From positions 99,134,135 to 99,198,134 of the forward strand of contig CM054180.1 in NCBI GenBank assembly GCA_028829895.1: DNA of 64,000 bases, given 5' to 3'. The notes beneath the pieces were generated by a model, which had not been told where the DNA came from, ran no database searches, and saw nothing but the letters and a program-made list of their open reading frames with translations. The stretch's first letter is position 1; each line of letters opens with the position of its first letter. A program made the translations under genes and the position numbers. Positions 21,704-33,849 of this stretch are shown here, piece after piece. The DNA comes from Sinotaia quadrata. Lineage: Eukaryota > Mollusca > Gastropoda > Architaenioglossa > Viviparidae.

Positions 21704-24700
21704 TTCTTGCCATAACTAAATTAGTTAATTAATAAGTTAATTCTTCTATTGTGTCTGTTTACCAAACCTTCTGTTTCTGAAGGTTGTGTGTTTATGTGTG
21801 AGTGTGCTTTTGATAGTTACCAAGTTTAGATTATTGTCTGTGCCCCAGTGCTCTGCATGCGGATGGGAGCACTGTAACGGAAGGTCTTAGTGGGTTGCCA
21901 ACAATATTTTTAAAAATTATCTCTCACCCACCATGACACCAGTCGATAGATCTAAGTGCCTTTAAGAATAGACACGTGCTAGACGTTTAACTGCATTGAG
22001 AGACCCCTGGGTAATCTAGGAATGATCAGCTTGGGGCGATTGATTTAGAAATTAAAAGCAGTTGTGGCCACACTCTTCTCTGTCGGGTGGATGTCACCCT
22101 TGGAAAGACAACCTCAAATGCAGTGAACCATGGCATGGTCATTGGCTGATTGAACCAATGATCAAAAAGAGAACTCTCACGTCTGACGTATAATCTTAAT
22201 CCTCAACTCAGGTTAAAGTGTACGTATACTTCAAATGTTTGTTTGCAATTTTGTCAGACTCAACAGCACTAAACGAATTACTATCGCTCAGTATTAGAAG
22301 ATGGGAGCCAGAATTCTGACATATTTTCTAGTGTGAATTTGTTGGATATTCTTATGACTGTGTTATGCCTTGATCTAGAGACTGTGAAATTCCATTTCAG
22401 CAGGTGCAAATTCTGCTACTAACGAAGTTTGTTGTTCAACTGTTGTATACTGTTTGGGGTGACTCGTATTTACGTGATTACATTAAATCAATCCAGTCTG
22501 CACCCTAATCCACCTACGAATGCTGATACCAAAAGTAAGACTTATTGAGTATGGGGTGACGGCCAGGTATATTTATTTTCACTCGCCAGCCCTCCCCCCC
22601 CCCAGCAGAAAATAATTGCATAAGAAATATTTATAACAATATGCAACAATGACGCTAACACTACAATTATGACGCGGATTTACATTTACATTTAACAGCT
22701 ACATTAATAAAGACTTGTAAGAATTGTAAAATGATTAACAATAAACTTTAATTAAAAAGAAATAAGTCATTAAAAGTGAAGATTGTTAACACAGGGTTTC
22801 TCAGTTTCTCATAGTTTCTTCAATGATCAGATAAGTTCACCCTAACTGAATTGTTCATAACAAATTTTTTTTAAAAAATAGTCTATGAAGAAAAGGGCCG
22901 CATCTCTTCGTTTCATATTAACTCAACTTTTGTGTCGTTTATTGAAGCTTTGCCACACCCATAGCCAGCGCGTGTCAATGTCTTTCGACCGCAAACCTCA
23001 AACCACACATTGTGCACTTGTACACCGGGTCCTTTCAAAAAGGCCTCCTAATCAGAGTTTCTCCCAGACATACAGGGACACTACCTTTCTTCTACCTTCT
23101 TCTAGTAATGGTCAATAGCACCAAACGTGTATCGATACACCCACGCATCCCACTTTAAAAATTTATAATTTTAATCTCGCATATGCAGCTCATTTAACCG
23201 CCTAGAACAAGGTCAGCCAGGTTCTCACGCTACATTCTCTCCTGTACCAAATGTTTTATGCCCACACAAGCATGCACAACCTCCATCCCTCTCAACTCTT
23301 CCCCCTTCTCTCCCCAGAAGTTTGCACATTCACAGGGACTGCTTTAATTTATCGTTTACTTCAATTCAGAATTTGTACTCAAATGAAGCTCCTTTCATGA
23401 CATCAACAAATAACAATCAGTGTGTTTGTCAGCGTGATTATGTTTAAAACTCTGTACGTGTTGGCTGCGTCTTTGTTCTCAGTATAGTATTAGTAGGGTT
23501 ACGGGTTACAGTTGAAAGTCCCTCCAGATGAGAGCTCTTTCTTTTCCTAGTAGAGTAATTTATTTGCAGAAAATAAGATTATTCACTAAGAGTGTTTGGT
23601 GTACAAGAAAAGAAGTTTGAACTAATGCTGTTCTAGTAGCACAGGATTCGTTTGTCTCTGTTTGTAAGCAGAGGAGTAAATCCAGTATTGGCTTTCTGTA
23701 CAATGTATGTCTAGTGAATGGCTATGATTATTCAATTATGTCACGACTTGGTGACCAGATCTGTATGCTTACAGTTGTCTCTGTTTGCAGTGAGATACAT
23801 AGAGTACTAGCAAGCTGTAGCATGTATGTCTATGATATCTAAATTACAGCACAGCTCGGTGGCCAGCTCTATTTACGTTTAAATTATTTGAATCTACGTG
23901 TCTCAAACTAATTAGAAGCAGTAGTTGCTGTATTTGTGTACTTGTTGTAGTTGAGTATTTGTAGTTGTGTACTTGTTGTAGTTGAGTACTTGCTGTATTT
24001 GTGTACTTGTTGTAGTTGTGTATTTGTAGTTGTGTACTTGTTGTAGTTGAGTATTTGTAGTTGTGTACTTGTTGTAGTTGAGTACTTGTAGTTGTGTACT
24101 TGTTGTAGTTGTGTATTTGTAGTTGTGTACTTGTTGTAGTTGTGTATTTGTAGTTGTGTACTTGTTGTAGTTGAGTACTTGCTGTATTTGTGTACTTGTT
24201 GTAGTTGTGTATTTGTAGTTGTGTACTTGTTGTAGTTGAGTACTTGTAGTTGTGTACTTGTTATAGTTGAGTATTTGTAGTTGTGTACTTGTTGTAGTTG
24301 AGTACTTGCTGTATTTGTGTACTTGTTGTAGTTGTGTATTTGTAGTTGTGTACTTGTTGTAGTTGAGTACTTGTAGTTGTGTACTTGTTGTAGTTGAGTA
24401 CTTGTTGTAGTTGAGTATTTGTAGTTGTGTACTTGTTGTAGTTGAATACTTGCTGTATTTGTGTACTTGTTGTAGTTGTGTATTTGTAGTTGTGTACTTG
24501 TTGTAGTTGAGTACTTGTAGTTGTGTACTTGTTGTAGTTGAGTACTTGTTGTAGTTGAGTACTTGTTGTAGTTGAGTGAATGAAAGTCTTCTCGTGTATG
24601 TGCTTTGTTATCTTTAGATATCTTGAATTTTATGTCTGGTGGATTGTTTACTGCTTTGTTATCTTTAGATATCTTGAATTTTATGTCTGGTGGATTGTTT

Positions 24701-26894
24701 ACTGCTTTGTTATCTTTAGATATCTTGAATTTTATGTCTGGTGGATTGTTTACTGCTTTGTTATCTTTAGATATCTTGAATTTTATGTCTGGTGGATTGT
24801 TTACTGCTTTGTTATCTTTAGATATCTTGAATTTTATGTCTGGTGGATTGTTTACTGCTTTGTTATCTTTAGATATCTTGAATTTTATGTCTGGTGGATT
24901 GTTTACTGCTTTGAACAAATATAAGATATAATTTTTCATCTAGCTGTGTAGATAATCAAGAACTCGATTTTTATATTTAAAATGAACATTTGCAATCAAA
25001 TTTTATATTTAAATGTGTACATTTGTATTAAGCTTCTTAAAAGTTTCTAAATTAATGTTAGTCAATTTGTGTGTGTGTGTGTGTGCGCGTGTGTGTGTGA
25101 ATCTCTGTACTTACCATTGATAAGTATTATGTTAAGAGAGTAAATTGTTTTTTGTATTTTTGAGAGTAAATTATATTTCAAGTAAGATGTTAAGCGAGTA
25201 AATCGTATTTTGTATCTGTAATTTGAAATCTATATCTCGTTTCGTGAGATGCGTTTTCTAATTAAATATTTTTCTTAATTAGCCTTCTATCTTCTTTATC
25301 ATTGTTGCATAATCTTCCGCCATGTGAGGGGCGAGTGGTGTCTCCTTGGAGAATTTTTAATAAACAAAAATTAAGATTTCTCCATCACTTGTAATTAGTT
25401 ATGGATTATTATTATTATTAACAAAGAGTTCATTGTCAGAGACAGTGGAAATTATTCTTCAAAGTATGTATTAAAAATTTACTAAATTTACAATAGTGTC
25501 AGTAGCTACTGCTAGTCTGAAAATGTTTTTGTCCTAGTCAGCCCATTTGCAACATTGATTAATCTGTCTTAAAGACACGATACTTACCAAAATCATTTGA
25601 TAACTCTTACGTCAATTTATCTTAAAGACACAAAACTTACCGAAATTATTTCATAAATTTTGCGCCAATCTGTCACAGTTCAGAGTTGATCCTACAAACG
25701 TATTGAGGAATATATTTAAATCAATTATTTACCAAGCAATCAGAATCCGTGTCTTGCACGCCTTGCACAGTTCTGATCTCGTAACTCATTACATTTGTTT
25801 TCATAAAAATAAAATCGAGGCCTTATAATAAAATTCATTTTAAAATTGTCACTTAGTGACGACCTTATAATAAAATTCATTTTAAAATTGTCACTTAGTG
25901 ACGACCTTATAATAAAATTCATTTTAAAATTGTCACTTAGTGACGACCTTATAATAAAATTCATTTTAAAATTGTCACTTAGTGACGACCTTATAATAAA
26001 ATTCATTTTAAAATTGTCACTTAGTGACGACCTTATAACAAAATTCATTTTAAAATTGTCACTTAGTGACGACCTTATAACAAAATTCATTTTAAAATTG
26101 TCACTTAGTGACGACCTTATAATAAAATTCATTTTAAAATTGTCACTTAGTGACGACCTTATAATAAAATTCATTTTAAAATTGTCACTTAGTGACGACC
26201 TTATAATAAAATTCATTTTAAAATTGTCACTTAGTGACGACCTTATAATAAAATTCATTTTAAAATTGTCACTTAGTGACGACCTTATAATAAAATTCAT
26301 TTTAAAATTGTCACTTAGTGACGACCTTATAATAAAATTCATTTTAAAATTGTCACTTAGTGACGACCTTATAATAAAATTCATTTTAAAATTGTCACTT
26401 AGTGACGACCTTATAATAAAATTCATTTTAAAATTGTCACTTAGTGACGACCTTATAATAAAATTCATTTTAAAATTGTTAAAATTGTCACTTAGTGACG
26501 ACCTTATAATAAAATTCATTTTAAAATTGTTAAAATTGTCACTTAGTGACGACCTTATAATAAAATTCATTTAAAAATTGTCACTTAGTGACGACATGCG
26601 GTTTCATCTCAACAGTATTATTATGATTATTAACTTGTTTATTTATTTGTTTTTATTTTATTGCAAGCTTTAACTTACCATTGCTTCTTTCGAGCCAGGT
26701 AGTATACGAACTGGTTTAGAGGATACCACGCCCCAGCTCTCTCGTGCAATTGGCAATTCAAGAGGGTATTTACTCCAGTTTTCCACGACAATAACACAAG
26801 TTATCATGTAACCGTCATTCAGCATCGACGTCACTGATCTATGTATCAGAGAGTTCCCGACAGTGACGCGTTTACTTAGGTATGTAATGAGTGC
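21218..26894 (-). CDS. Actinoporin-like pore-forming protein gene (last two exons)
   Basis: Two minus-strand exons join in phase 0: 26679-26894 (72 codons) and 21218-21595 (125 codons plus stop). Together they give 197 residues covering the full actinoporin fold (Anemone_cytotox family, known in gastropods as echotoxins and conoporins). Exon 1 carries the region matching the N-terminal amphipathic helix, then a strand ending VVENW and PVRILPGSKEA. Exon 2 opens ARKTGY, then VTWSVPFSYAYYKNTLAVGI, the aromatic membrane-contact region (WFDLMYYQ) and the last strand GHEAVVNVVFRP. No RGD is seen at the usual place. Acceptor (CCCTTTCCCAG), donor (ATG/GTAAGT) and poly(A) signal are all present. A signal-peptide exon is expected upstream and was not found. 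Family members form pores in sphingomyelin membranes; here that role is inferred. Confidence 0.8.
21668..21702. repeat. (GATA)n microsatellite
   Basis: About nine GATA units, in the intron of the actinoporin-like gene. Confidence 0.95.
21703..23920. other. Intron of the actinoporin-like gene, unique part
   Basis: No further exon recognised. The + frame at 22885-23118 has no domain and lies inside the intron on the opposite strand. Confidence 0.45.
23925..24580. repeat. Imperfect minisatellite of TTGTAGTTGTGTACTTG type
   Basis: Alternating 15-18-bp subunits (TTGTAGTTGTGTACTTG, TTGTAGTTGAGTATTTG) arranged in higher-order blocks. It generates the long minus-strand Tyr/Thr/Gln frame, not a gene. 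Confidence 0.92.
24600..24915. repeat. Minisatellite, 51-bp unit, 6 copies
   Basis: Six essentially identical copies containing GATATCTTGAATTTTATGTC. Open in several frames because 51 is a multiple of three. Confidence 0.95.
25310..25425 (-). mobile_element. Interspersed family 1, 5'-end fragment
   Basis: Matches the 5' region of the copy at 60655-60927 (…GGTGTCT…GGAGAATT…TAAGATT…TTAGTTATG…). Inside the actinoporin intron. Confidence 0.5.
25825..26595. repeat. Satellite-like array, 42-bp unit, 18 copies, each with a 13-bp palindrome
   Basis: Eighteen copies of a 42-bp unit. Each has the perfect palindrome GTCACTTAGTGAC (first at 25848-25860, last at 26580-26592) followed by CGACCTTATAATAAAATTC. 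Two adjacent copies (26033-26120) share one T-to-C change, and two late copies carry a 10-bp insertion. It lies 84 bp from the donor of the actinoporin-like exon. Confidence 0.97.
26679..26894 (-). CDS. Actinoporin-like exon (N-terminal part)
   Basis: Acceptor ACATGCCCTTTCCCAG ends at 26895 and the donor GTAAGT starts at 26678. It has 72 codons and is phase 0 at both ends. The + strand frame at 26863-27102 over this exon is a shadow. Confidence 0.75.
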
Positions 26895-26946
26895 CTGGGA
26901 AAGGGCATGTACTTGTGTTACATCTACTCAAAAGAGAAAAATTACA

Positions 26947-26948
<2 letters not shown>

Positions 26949-26992
<44 letters not shown>
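26949..26992. repeat. (CA)n microsatellite
   Basis: About 21 CA units, just upstream (minus-strand sense) of the actinoporin-like exon acceptor. Confidence 0.95.
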
Positions 26993-26993
<1 letters not shown>

Positions 26994-28279
26994 GGCAATG
27001 AGGAATAAACAGTTATTAAAAGGAAATCAACTGAATATATTTTTCATAAAGGTTTTTGAACAGAAAATATTACATTACAATATAATTAAGCATGCATACT
27101 AGAAGAAAGACTAAACTCTTTATAAAGCAAAATATGACTAATGATAATTCAAATGTACACTACTTATTTATATATGGAAATGTCTATTTATCTGATTATC
27201 TTTTCGTCTGATGTCTAAATGTATTTTATATACCTATCTATCTTCACTCTATTCGTGTATATATATGTCCTTCTGCCTATCAAATTGCCTTTCGGTATAT
27301 TCATCTATTTCTCTCTAGATAGCTAAGAAATATGTAAGGAAGTAAAAATTATCCAGAACCATAGCTAAACGATCGCCTGAAGCCAGGTTACCAGGTCACC
27401 CTTTGAGGAATTTTTCATGGTCGAAGTTTCTTTCCAAGTGAGCAAAGCAGGCTGAGTAACAACTCACCAAAGAGGTTGACCAGTCATAACCGACCAATGA
27501 TCTGATACTGGCCAATAACAAATCTAACCAATAAGAGTCAAGCAGAAAGTACCTATTAGAAAAATCCCTTGTTCTTATCACTTTAATTTCGCCTGTGGTC
27601 AAGTCCAGTCTTAAAGGTTGATCATTAGCTGAGACGAGCAACCCTTTTTATTGTTATCCACTTCAGATTATGGTGATCCACTGCACTCTACTTGAGCTAC
27701 GTGTGTCCAACACTATTTGTTACACATGCTGGCAACAGAATTGTTGGAAATGTGAATCTCGTTCCAGAACCATATGGCAGAAGTTGGGCCTGGCTTTGGT
27801 CTGGAGAGATTTGCACGTAGAACCTTTTGAACAGTTCGGGTAGCGTGATTAGAGGCGAGCATTAGACCCATTACCCAATGCAGGCAAAGTATTTATGTGA
27901 CATTGTTGGGAACCCAGAAGCAGCAACAGCTTATGTCGTACGAAAAATTAAAATTAACTATTGTTAGTTTCATTTCTATTCTGATTCGGTGATGAGAAAT
28001 AGATGCACAATTTGATTATTGATTACTAACTTGACTATTGTATAGATAGGATAGTTAGGATAGAGACTGAATAAGGGGAGAGTATCTGAACATTTATCCG
28101 GAATAGTAGTATAAATGTCTGTTTTCTTTCAAATGTATTCGTTTGTATGTTTTGGTTGTTGATTTAATAAATTTTATTGTTGTTTCTTATTTGTCCTTCT
28201 TAGCATACTATTTAAATTATATGTTTGGAGTAATAGTGGGTGGAGGGGGCCCATTAAAATGACTTAAAACACGGACCTA
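26993..28279. other. Unique DNA, no gene supported
   Basis: Should contain, or be intron upstream of, the missing first exon of the actinoporin-like gene. The minus frame at 27396-27641 shows no signal peptide or domain. Confidence 0.35.
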
Positions 28280-28490
28280 ATTACTCCTTCAGTAAGAAGT
28301 AAAACGTATGGAAGAAATTATGTGTCAGCAGAATGTCTGTTTAAATGTTGTGAGTAAGGGGGTAGAGTTCTTGAGCACCAGTTGATCCACCAAGTGTGAG
28401 ACAAATCAAGATTTAGTATTAATATATGGATTAAGATTCCAGCCACTTGTATTTAGTTATGAATTATTAATTAGAATATAATAATAAACA
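28280..28490 (-). mobile_element. Interspersed family 1, 5'-part fragment
   Basis: Aligns by eye with 60680-60890 (TTAGTAAGAAG near the start, GATCCACCAAGTG in the middle, CCACTTGTATTTAGTTATG near the end). Reverse orientation. Confidence 0.5.
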
Positions 28491-28619
28491 GCAGTGAATA
28501 GATAAATAGATAGATAGATAGATAGATTATATAATTCTACATATATAATTCATGTATTTTGAAATAAGAATAACATTACGATTTTTAAATGTAAATAATA
28601 TATATATGCTATTTGAATT

Positions 28620-29800
28620 AATTGAAAGATTTAAACAGCATGTAACTTTACCAGTAATTAATAAACAGCTGAATTTAATTGAAAATGTAAATAGCATATA
28701 ACTTTACTAGTAATTCATAAACAGCTGAATATAATTGGAAGGTTTAAATAGATGTAACTTTAACAACAATTAATAGACAGCATAAAACTTTACCAGAATT
28801 AATAAATAGTATATGACTTTACTAGCAATTAATAAACAGCATAAAACTTTACCAGGAATTAATAAATAGTATGTAACTTTACCAGCAATTAATAAACACC
28901 ATGTAACTTTACCAGTTATTAATAAATAGCATATAATTTTACGAATAATTGATAAATAGCATCTAACTTTACCAGTAATTAATAAATAGCATGTAATTTT
29001 ACCAGTGATTAATAAAAAGCATGTAACTTTACCAGTGATTAATGAAGAGCATGTAACTTTACCAGTAATTAATAAATAGCATGTAACTTTACCAGTAATT
29101 AATAAATTGCTTGTAACTTTACCAGTGATTAATAAATAGCATGTAACTTTATCAGTAATTAATAAATAGCATGTAACTTTACCAGTAATTAATAAATAGC
29201 ATGTAACTTTACCAATGATTAATAAATAGCACCTAACTTTACCAGTAATTAATAAATAGCACGTAACTTTACCAGTAATTAATAAATAGCATATAACTTT
29301 ACCAGTGATTAATAAATAGCATGTAACTTTACCAGTGATTAATAAATAGCATGTAACTTTACCAGTGATTAATAAATAGCATGTAAATTTACCAGTGATT
29401 AATAAATAGCATGTAACTTTACCAGTGATTAATAAATAGCATGTAACTTTACCAGTGATTAGTGAAGAGCATGTAACTTTACCAGTGATTAGTGAAGAGC
29501 ATGTAACTTTACCAGTAATTAATAAATAGCATGTAACTTTACCAGTGATTAATAAATAGCATATAACTTTACCAGTAATTAATAAATAGCATGTAACTTT
29601 ACCAGTAATTAATAAATAGCAGTAACTTTACCAGTGATTAATAAATAGCATGTAACTTTACCAGTAATTAATAAATAGCATGTAACTTTACCAGTAATTA
29701 ATAAATAGCATGTAACTTTACCAGTAATTAATAAATAGCATGTAACTTTACCAGTAATTAATAAATAGCATGTAACTTTACCAGTAATTAGTAAACAGCT
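28620..29800. repeat. Minisatellite, 30-bp unit, about 38 copies
   Basis: Tandem copies of a unit containing AGCATGTAACTTTACCAG and AATTAATAAAT. The left end is diverged and the right end almost uniform, so homogenisation runs to the right. Confidence 0.95.
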
Positions 29801-29936
29801 GAGAATCAGCACACGGAGCATTTTGTAAAGATAAAGAAGTGAGGAATCCTTCCACACAAAACAATGCTGAAACCATAACATAAACATAAAAATGTTATCA
29901 AAATAGTAATTATGTATGTGCGTCATATGTACACAT

Positions 29937-30012
29937 GAACACACACACACACACACAGATAGATAGATAGACAGACAGACAGAGACGGACGGACGGATGG
30001 ATGGATAGATTA
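29937..30012. repeat. Compound microsatellite (CA)n(GATA)n(GACA)n(GGAC)n(GGAT)n
   Basis: Adjacent simple repeats related by single-base steps. Confidence 0.9.
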
Positions 30013-30585
30013 ATACAGAGATCGAGAGATAATGAATGGGTTTTTGAAGTAATCCTCCAACTAATTAATCAATCTTGATCTTCCTAACATATAAATGAGA
30101 AATTCCGATAAATCCCCAGTACCTCTTCTAACAATAAAATTATTACATGCATTGAGTGTTAAGTGAAATTTTGTTTGATAAAGAAATCGCCAAAAGATCT
30201 CGTTTTCAATTTATCTCTTTCCTTCGCCAGAAACAAAATAAATATTTTTGTCATTGAACTTTTACAACTACAAACTAATTATTAGCCCATCGAATTTAAA
30301 TTTAAAATAATTATAATTTATTTATAAAAATAAATCAATAAATATATGCTTTTCTCACGATAAATAGTATACCGTCAGAATAGTGGATACAATAGTAATT
30401 CGTTGTTATTCACAATGCACTCCAGGCAACTTCGTGTAGCTTCAAAATAATTATTTAAACTATCACTACGGTTACACAAATTATTCTCCCGGTTCAGTAA
30501 TTTACTGCATTTGTATCGGTCAGATAATAGTCCAGAAATTTGCTTTGTAAAGTGACAATCGTATAATAGTAAAAATGTCTGCATT
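30013..30585. other. AT-rich DNA, no gene supported
   Basis: No exon, RNA gene or repeat family recognised. Confidence 0.35.
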
Positions 30586-30589
30586 GTAA

Positions 30590-31075
30590 AGTGATCAATC
30601 GTATAATAGTAAAAATATATGCATTGTGAAGTGGTCAGTCACATAATAATCCAGAAGTCTACATTGTAAAGTGGTCAGTCATATAATAGTCCAGAAGTCT
30701 ATTTTTAAAGTGGTCAGTCATATACTAGTCCAGAAGTCTACATTGTAAAGCGGTCAGTCATATAATAGTCCAGAAGTCTATATTGTAAAGGGGTCAGTCA
30801 CATAATAGTCCAGAAGTCTACATTGTAAAGTGGTCAGTCACATAATAGTCCAGAAGACTGTATTGTAAAGTGGTCAGTCACATAATAGTCCAGAAGTCTA
30901 CATTGTAAAGTGGTCAGTCACATAATAGTCCAGAAGACTGTATTGTAAAGTGGTCAGTCACATAATAGTCCAGAAGACTGTATTGTAAAGTGGTCAGTCA
31001 CATAATAGTCCAAAAGTCTACATTGTAAAGTGGTCAGTCACATAATAGTCCAGAAGACTGTAATGTAAAGTGGTC
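30590..31075. repeat. Minisatellite, about 40-bp unit, 12 copies
   Basis: Copies containing ATTGTAAAGTGGTCAGTCA and ATAATAGTCCAGAAG. Two unit types (ending GTCTA or GACTG) alternate. Confidence 0.95.
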
Positions 31076-31264
31076 CTGTAGTTAAATAATGGACAATCAC
31101 TTATGAAACTAAGAGTCAGCCGTGCATGGAAAGTCATCTCCCAAAGACAAAACAACGTTAACTCAATCATTATTTTGTAATGCTACATAGACTTTAGTAC
31201 TTCAAGAATGTCACTCCTTTCATGTATTTGCGAGAGCAATGTCTTTAGTAGCGGAAATCTTGTT

Positions 31265-31470
31265 TGAGTTGTCTGTACCTTTTGTGAGGAATTGTAAAGT
31301 TAATAGGAAATTGAGTTGTCTGTACTTTTTGTGCGGAATTGTAAAGTTAATAGGAAATTGTTGGAGTTGTCTGTACTTTTTGTGAGGAATTGTAAAGTTA
31401 ATAGGAAATTGTTGGAGTTGTCTGTACCTTTTGTGAGGAATTGTAAAGTTAATAGGAAATTGTTGGCGTG
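31265..31470. repeat. Minisatellite, 51-bp unit, 4 copies
   Basis: Copies containing GAATTGTAAAGTTAATAGG. The first two differ by a small deletion. Confidence 0.92.
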
Positions 31471-33125
31471 TGGAAATGAAAACAAAATGCGGTTATGTGT
31501 TTTCTTATTATGTAATTACTCTAACTTAGGTAAGCCATTTGAACTTAGATCTTATGAGGTTGTGTGTTCTTAGTATTTATTTTCCTTAACTTAGGTAAGC
31601 CATTTGAATATAGATCTTATGAAGTTATGTGTGTGCATGTGTGTGGTTTGTACTGTCCTCAGTCTGAAGTGTTTGTATTATAATGTAAATATGTATTTTT
31701 TATTTCATCACAACCCCTTTGCACCCAGGAGGTCTGTTCTTTTTTACATTCCTTCTGCAACCCCAGTGATGCCCCTACTGTCCCACCACGTCCGGGGCAA
31801 GCCCTAGGTCATTATCGACTAAAGTAATGATTTGGAGGACCACCTAAATAAAAACACCAAAATACCCCAAATAAACAACACACGTTGATAAATGAATTGG
31901 AAAATAAATAAATAAATATATAAACAAAATAGAATTAATAATATTATAATAACCAACCAAACATACATATAAATAGAAAACTTTATATATATCTATTAAA
32001 TAATAAAAATAGAAATAACATTAAGTGAAAAAAAGGAAAAAAATGCTTATAAAAATATATATAAAAAAGAATTATGTGAAAAAAACCAAAAACAACAGGA
32101 ACTCAGAACTACCAAAAAAATATCTACACCAGCTTATCCAACCAGCCAGACATGAAGCAGACAACGAAAGAGAAACAAGCATAACAGCGCAGTCGGCAAT
32201 GATACCTACATCAACGACCAAATGACAGCCAGAGGGCCAAACCACCACTCACCTTCCCCCACAATCACCCCTCACCCAGCGTGAAAGCCGGAAGCCCCCC
32301 CGCCTTCCTGCTACATTGACGACGTTAATAAATTATTACGTTAATATTTCACATAAAGGATCCTTTTTCCTTAGAATTCAATTCGGAGACTGTCAAACAC
32401 ATTATTTGGGGAATTTTATACAAACTTAATTTCAAAAATACATATAATTACTCCACATATATTTTTTATTCATATTATTCCAGATTTAAATATTAACGAA
32501 TACCTAAAATATTCTGCATTCCTCTGAAGAGTGTGATGTAATAAAGTGTTGAAAAAAGATTTCAATACACTCAATACCTTCATATATAAAGATATGGAAG
32601 CAAAATTATAAACTATAAAATTACACACCAATAGTTGCACGACCACTCAAATATAGACAAATAAATTCTAAAAAAATAAGAACATACATAGATCAAAGAT
32701 ACATATTCTATAAACATACATGCATCATACATATAAACATACATACATCAAACATACATTCTATAAACATATATACATTACATACATCATACATATATAC
32801 ATATATAATATCTACACATTCTGTGGCAGAAGGCAAGAAGACAAGTTAAAATAACAAGAAGAGAACCAACGCCTACCTTTTGGAGGTTTGGAGAAATATG
32901 GCGACGCTGTGCGTGAAAATTTTCTTGCATGCTTTATATAAGAAAAATAGCTCTGTTCAGTCAAGTGAACATTTGTAACAATTGCAGAAAGCACCAATAA
33001 GAATACAGTTTTGACAAAACACGTGACGCTTTTGACATCATACCCATTTCTCATAAATATTTCAAGGTCAATTTCCTGTATTCGTAGGGTAAACATGTAA
33101 GGTGAGAAAAATAAGTGTGCAAGTT
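31471..33125. other. AT-rich intergenic DNA
   Basis: A short C-rich island at 32220-32310 within A/T-rich sequence. Runs of ACATACAT type at 32680-32810. No gene supported. Confidence 0.35.
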
Positions 33126-33129
33126 CTCT

Positions 33130-33233
33130 CATTCTACCTCTCTCTCTCTCTTTTTTTATCTCTTTCATTTCTATCTCTCTCACTTTCTTTCTATCTCTTC
33201 TATTTCTACCTCTCTCTTCTACCTCTCTCTTTT

Positions 33234-33274
<41 letters not shown>

Positions 33275-33315
33275 AACGAACGAACGAACGAACGAACGAA
33301 CGAACGACCGAACGA
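33130..33315. repeat. CT-rich microsatellite followed by (CGAA)n
   Basis: Interrupted CT repeats to about 33272, then about 11 CGAA/CGAC units. It creates Leu/Ser-rich and Arg/Glu-rich open frames that are not genes. Confidence 0.95.
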
Positions 33316-33334
33316 CCGAACGGTATAGATTATT

Positions 33335-33545
33335 TGCATTACAATCATATTCACACAGCCAATTAAACATTCCTTTGCATGACAGAATAAATTCGGGCCA
33401 CACCCATCCATCAATGGTGTCTGTCTTGTGTCTTTTGTTAAATCTAAAAGACATCATATTACTGGCACATGTCACGTGCTGCCCACTCCTCATGAGAGAG
33501 ATACATCGAAGCAGCCAAACGAGACACCCTCCGCATGTGACACTG
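33335..33545 (-). mobile_element. Interspersed family 2, copy 1 (about 200 bp)
   Basis: The reverse complement aligns with 38590-38820 over about 200 bp (TCTCGTTTGGCTGCT, GACATGTGCCAGTAAT, ACAAAAGACACAAGA, ATTGATGGATGGGTG). SINE-like length. No polymerase III boxes identified. Confidence 0.6.
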
Positions 33546-33849
33546 CCAGTCACCTTTAATCTATCACTACCAGTCTGGCTTCAGCCATAACCACTCATGC
33601 CAGTAAGTTTTGACCCATCTTACACACTGATAGGTATCTGTGCTAAACAGGAGACAACTGTCAGTTGTCTTATTTTTTTTCTTCAAAGATGTGTTTGAGT
33701 TGTTTGAGAGTAAAATCGTGTGAGCAAACAACTCAAACACATCTCTGACAAGCTGACTAATGACATCAAGATACCTATCACTTCTAGAGTTATACTCAAA
33801 GAAACAATCTATAGTAATGTTGTAATGGGACATGCCACTTAGTTAATGA

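Noticed and set aside
22885..23118. 77-codon + frame, and a zinc-finger-like CTMCG on the opposite strand
   Set aside because: Lies in the actinoporin-like intron, has no domain, and stop codons interrupt the zinc-finger-like reading.
24580..26574. Several long open frames of repeated 14- and 17-residue units
   Set aside because: By-products of stop-free 42- and 51-bp tandem units, lying in the intron of the actinoporin-like gene.
25825..26595. CRISPR-like appearance (regular repeat with palindrome)
   Set aside because: Eukaryotic context and no unique spacers: the whole 42-bp unit repeats.
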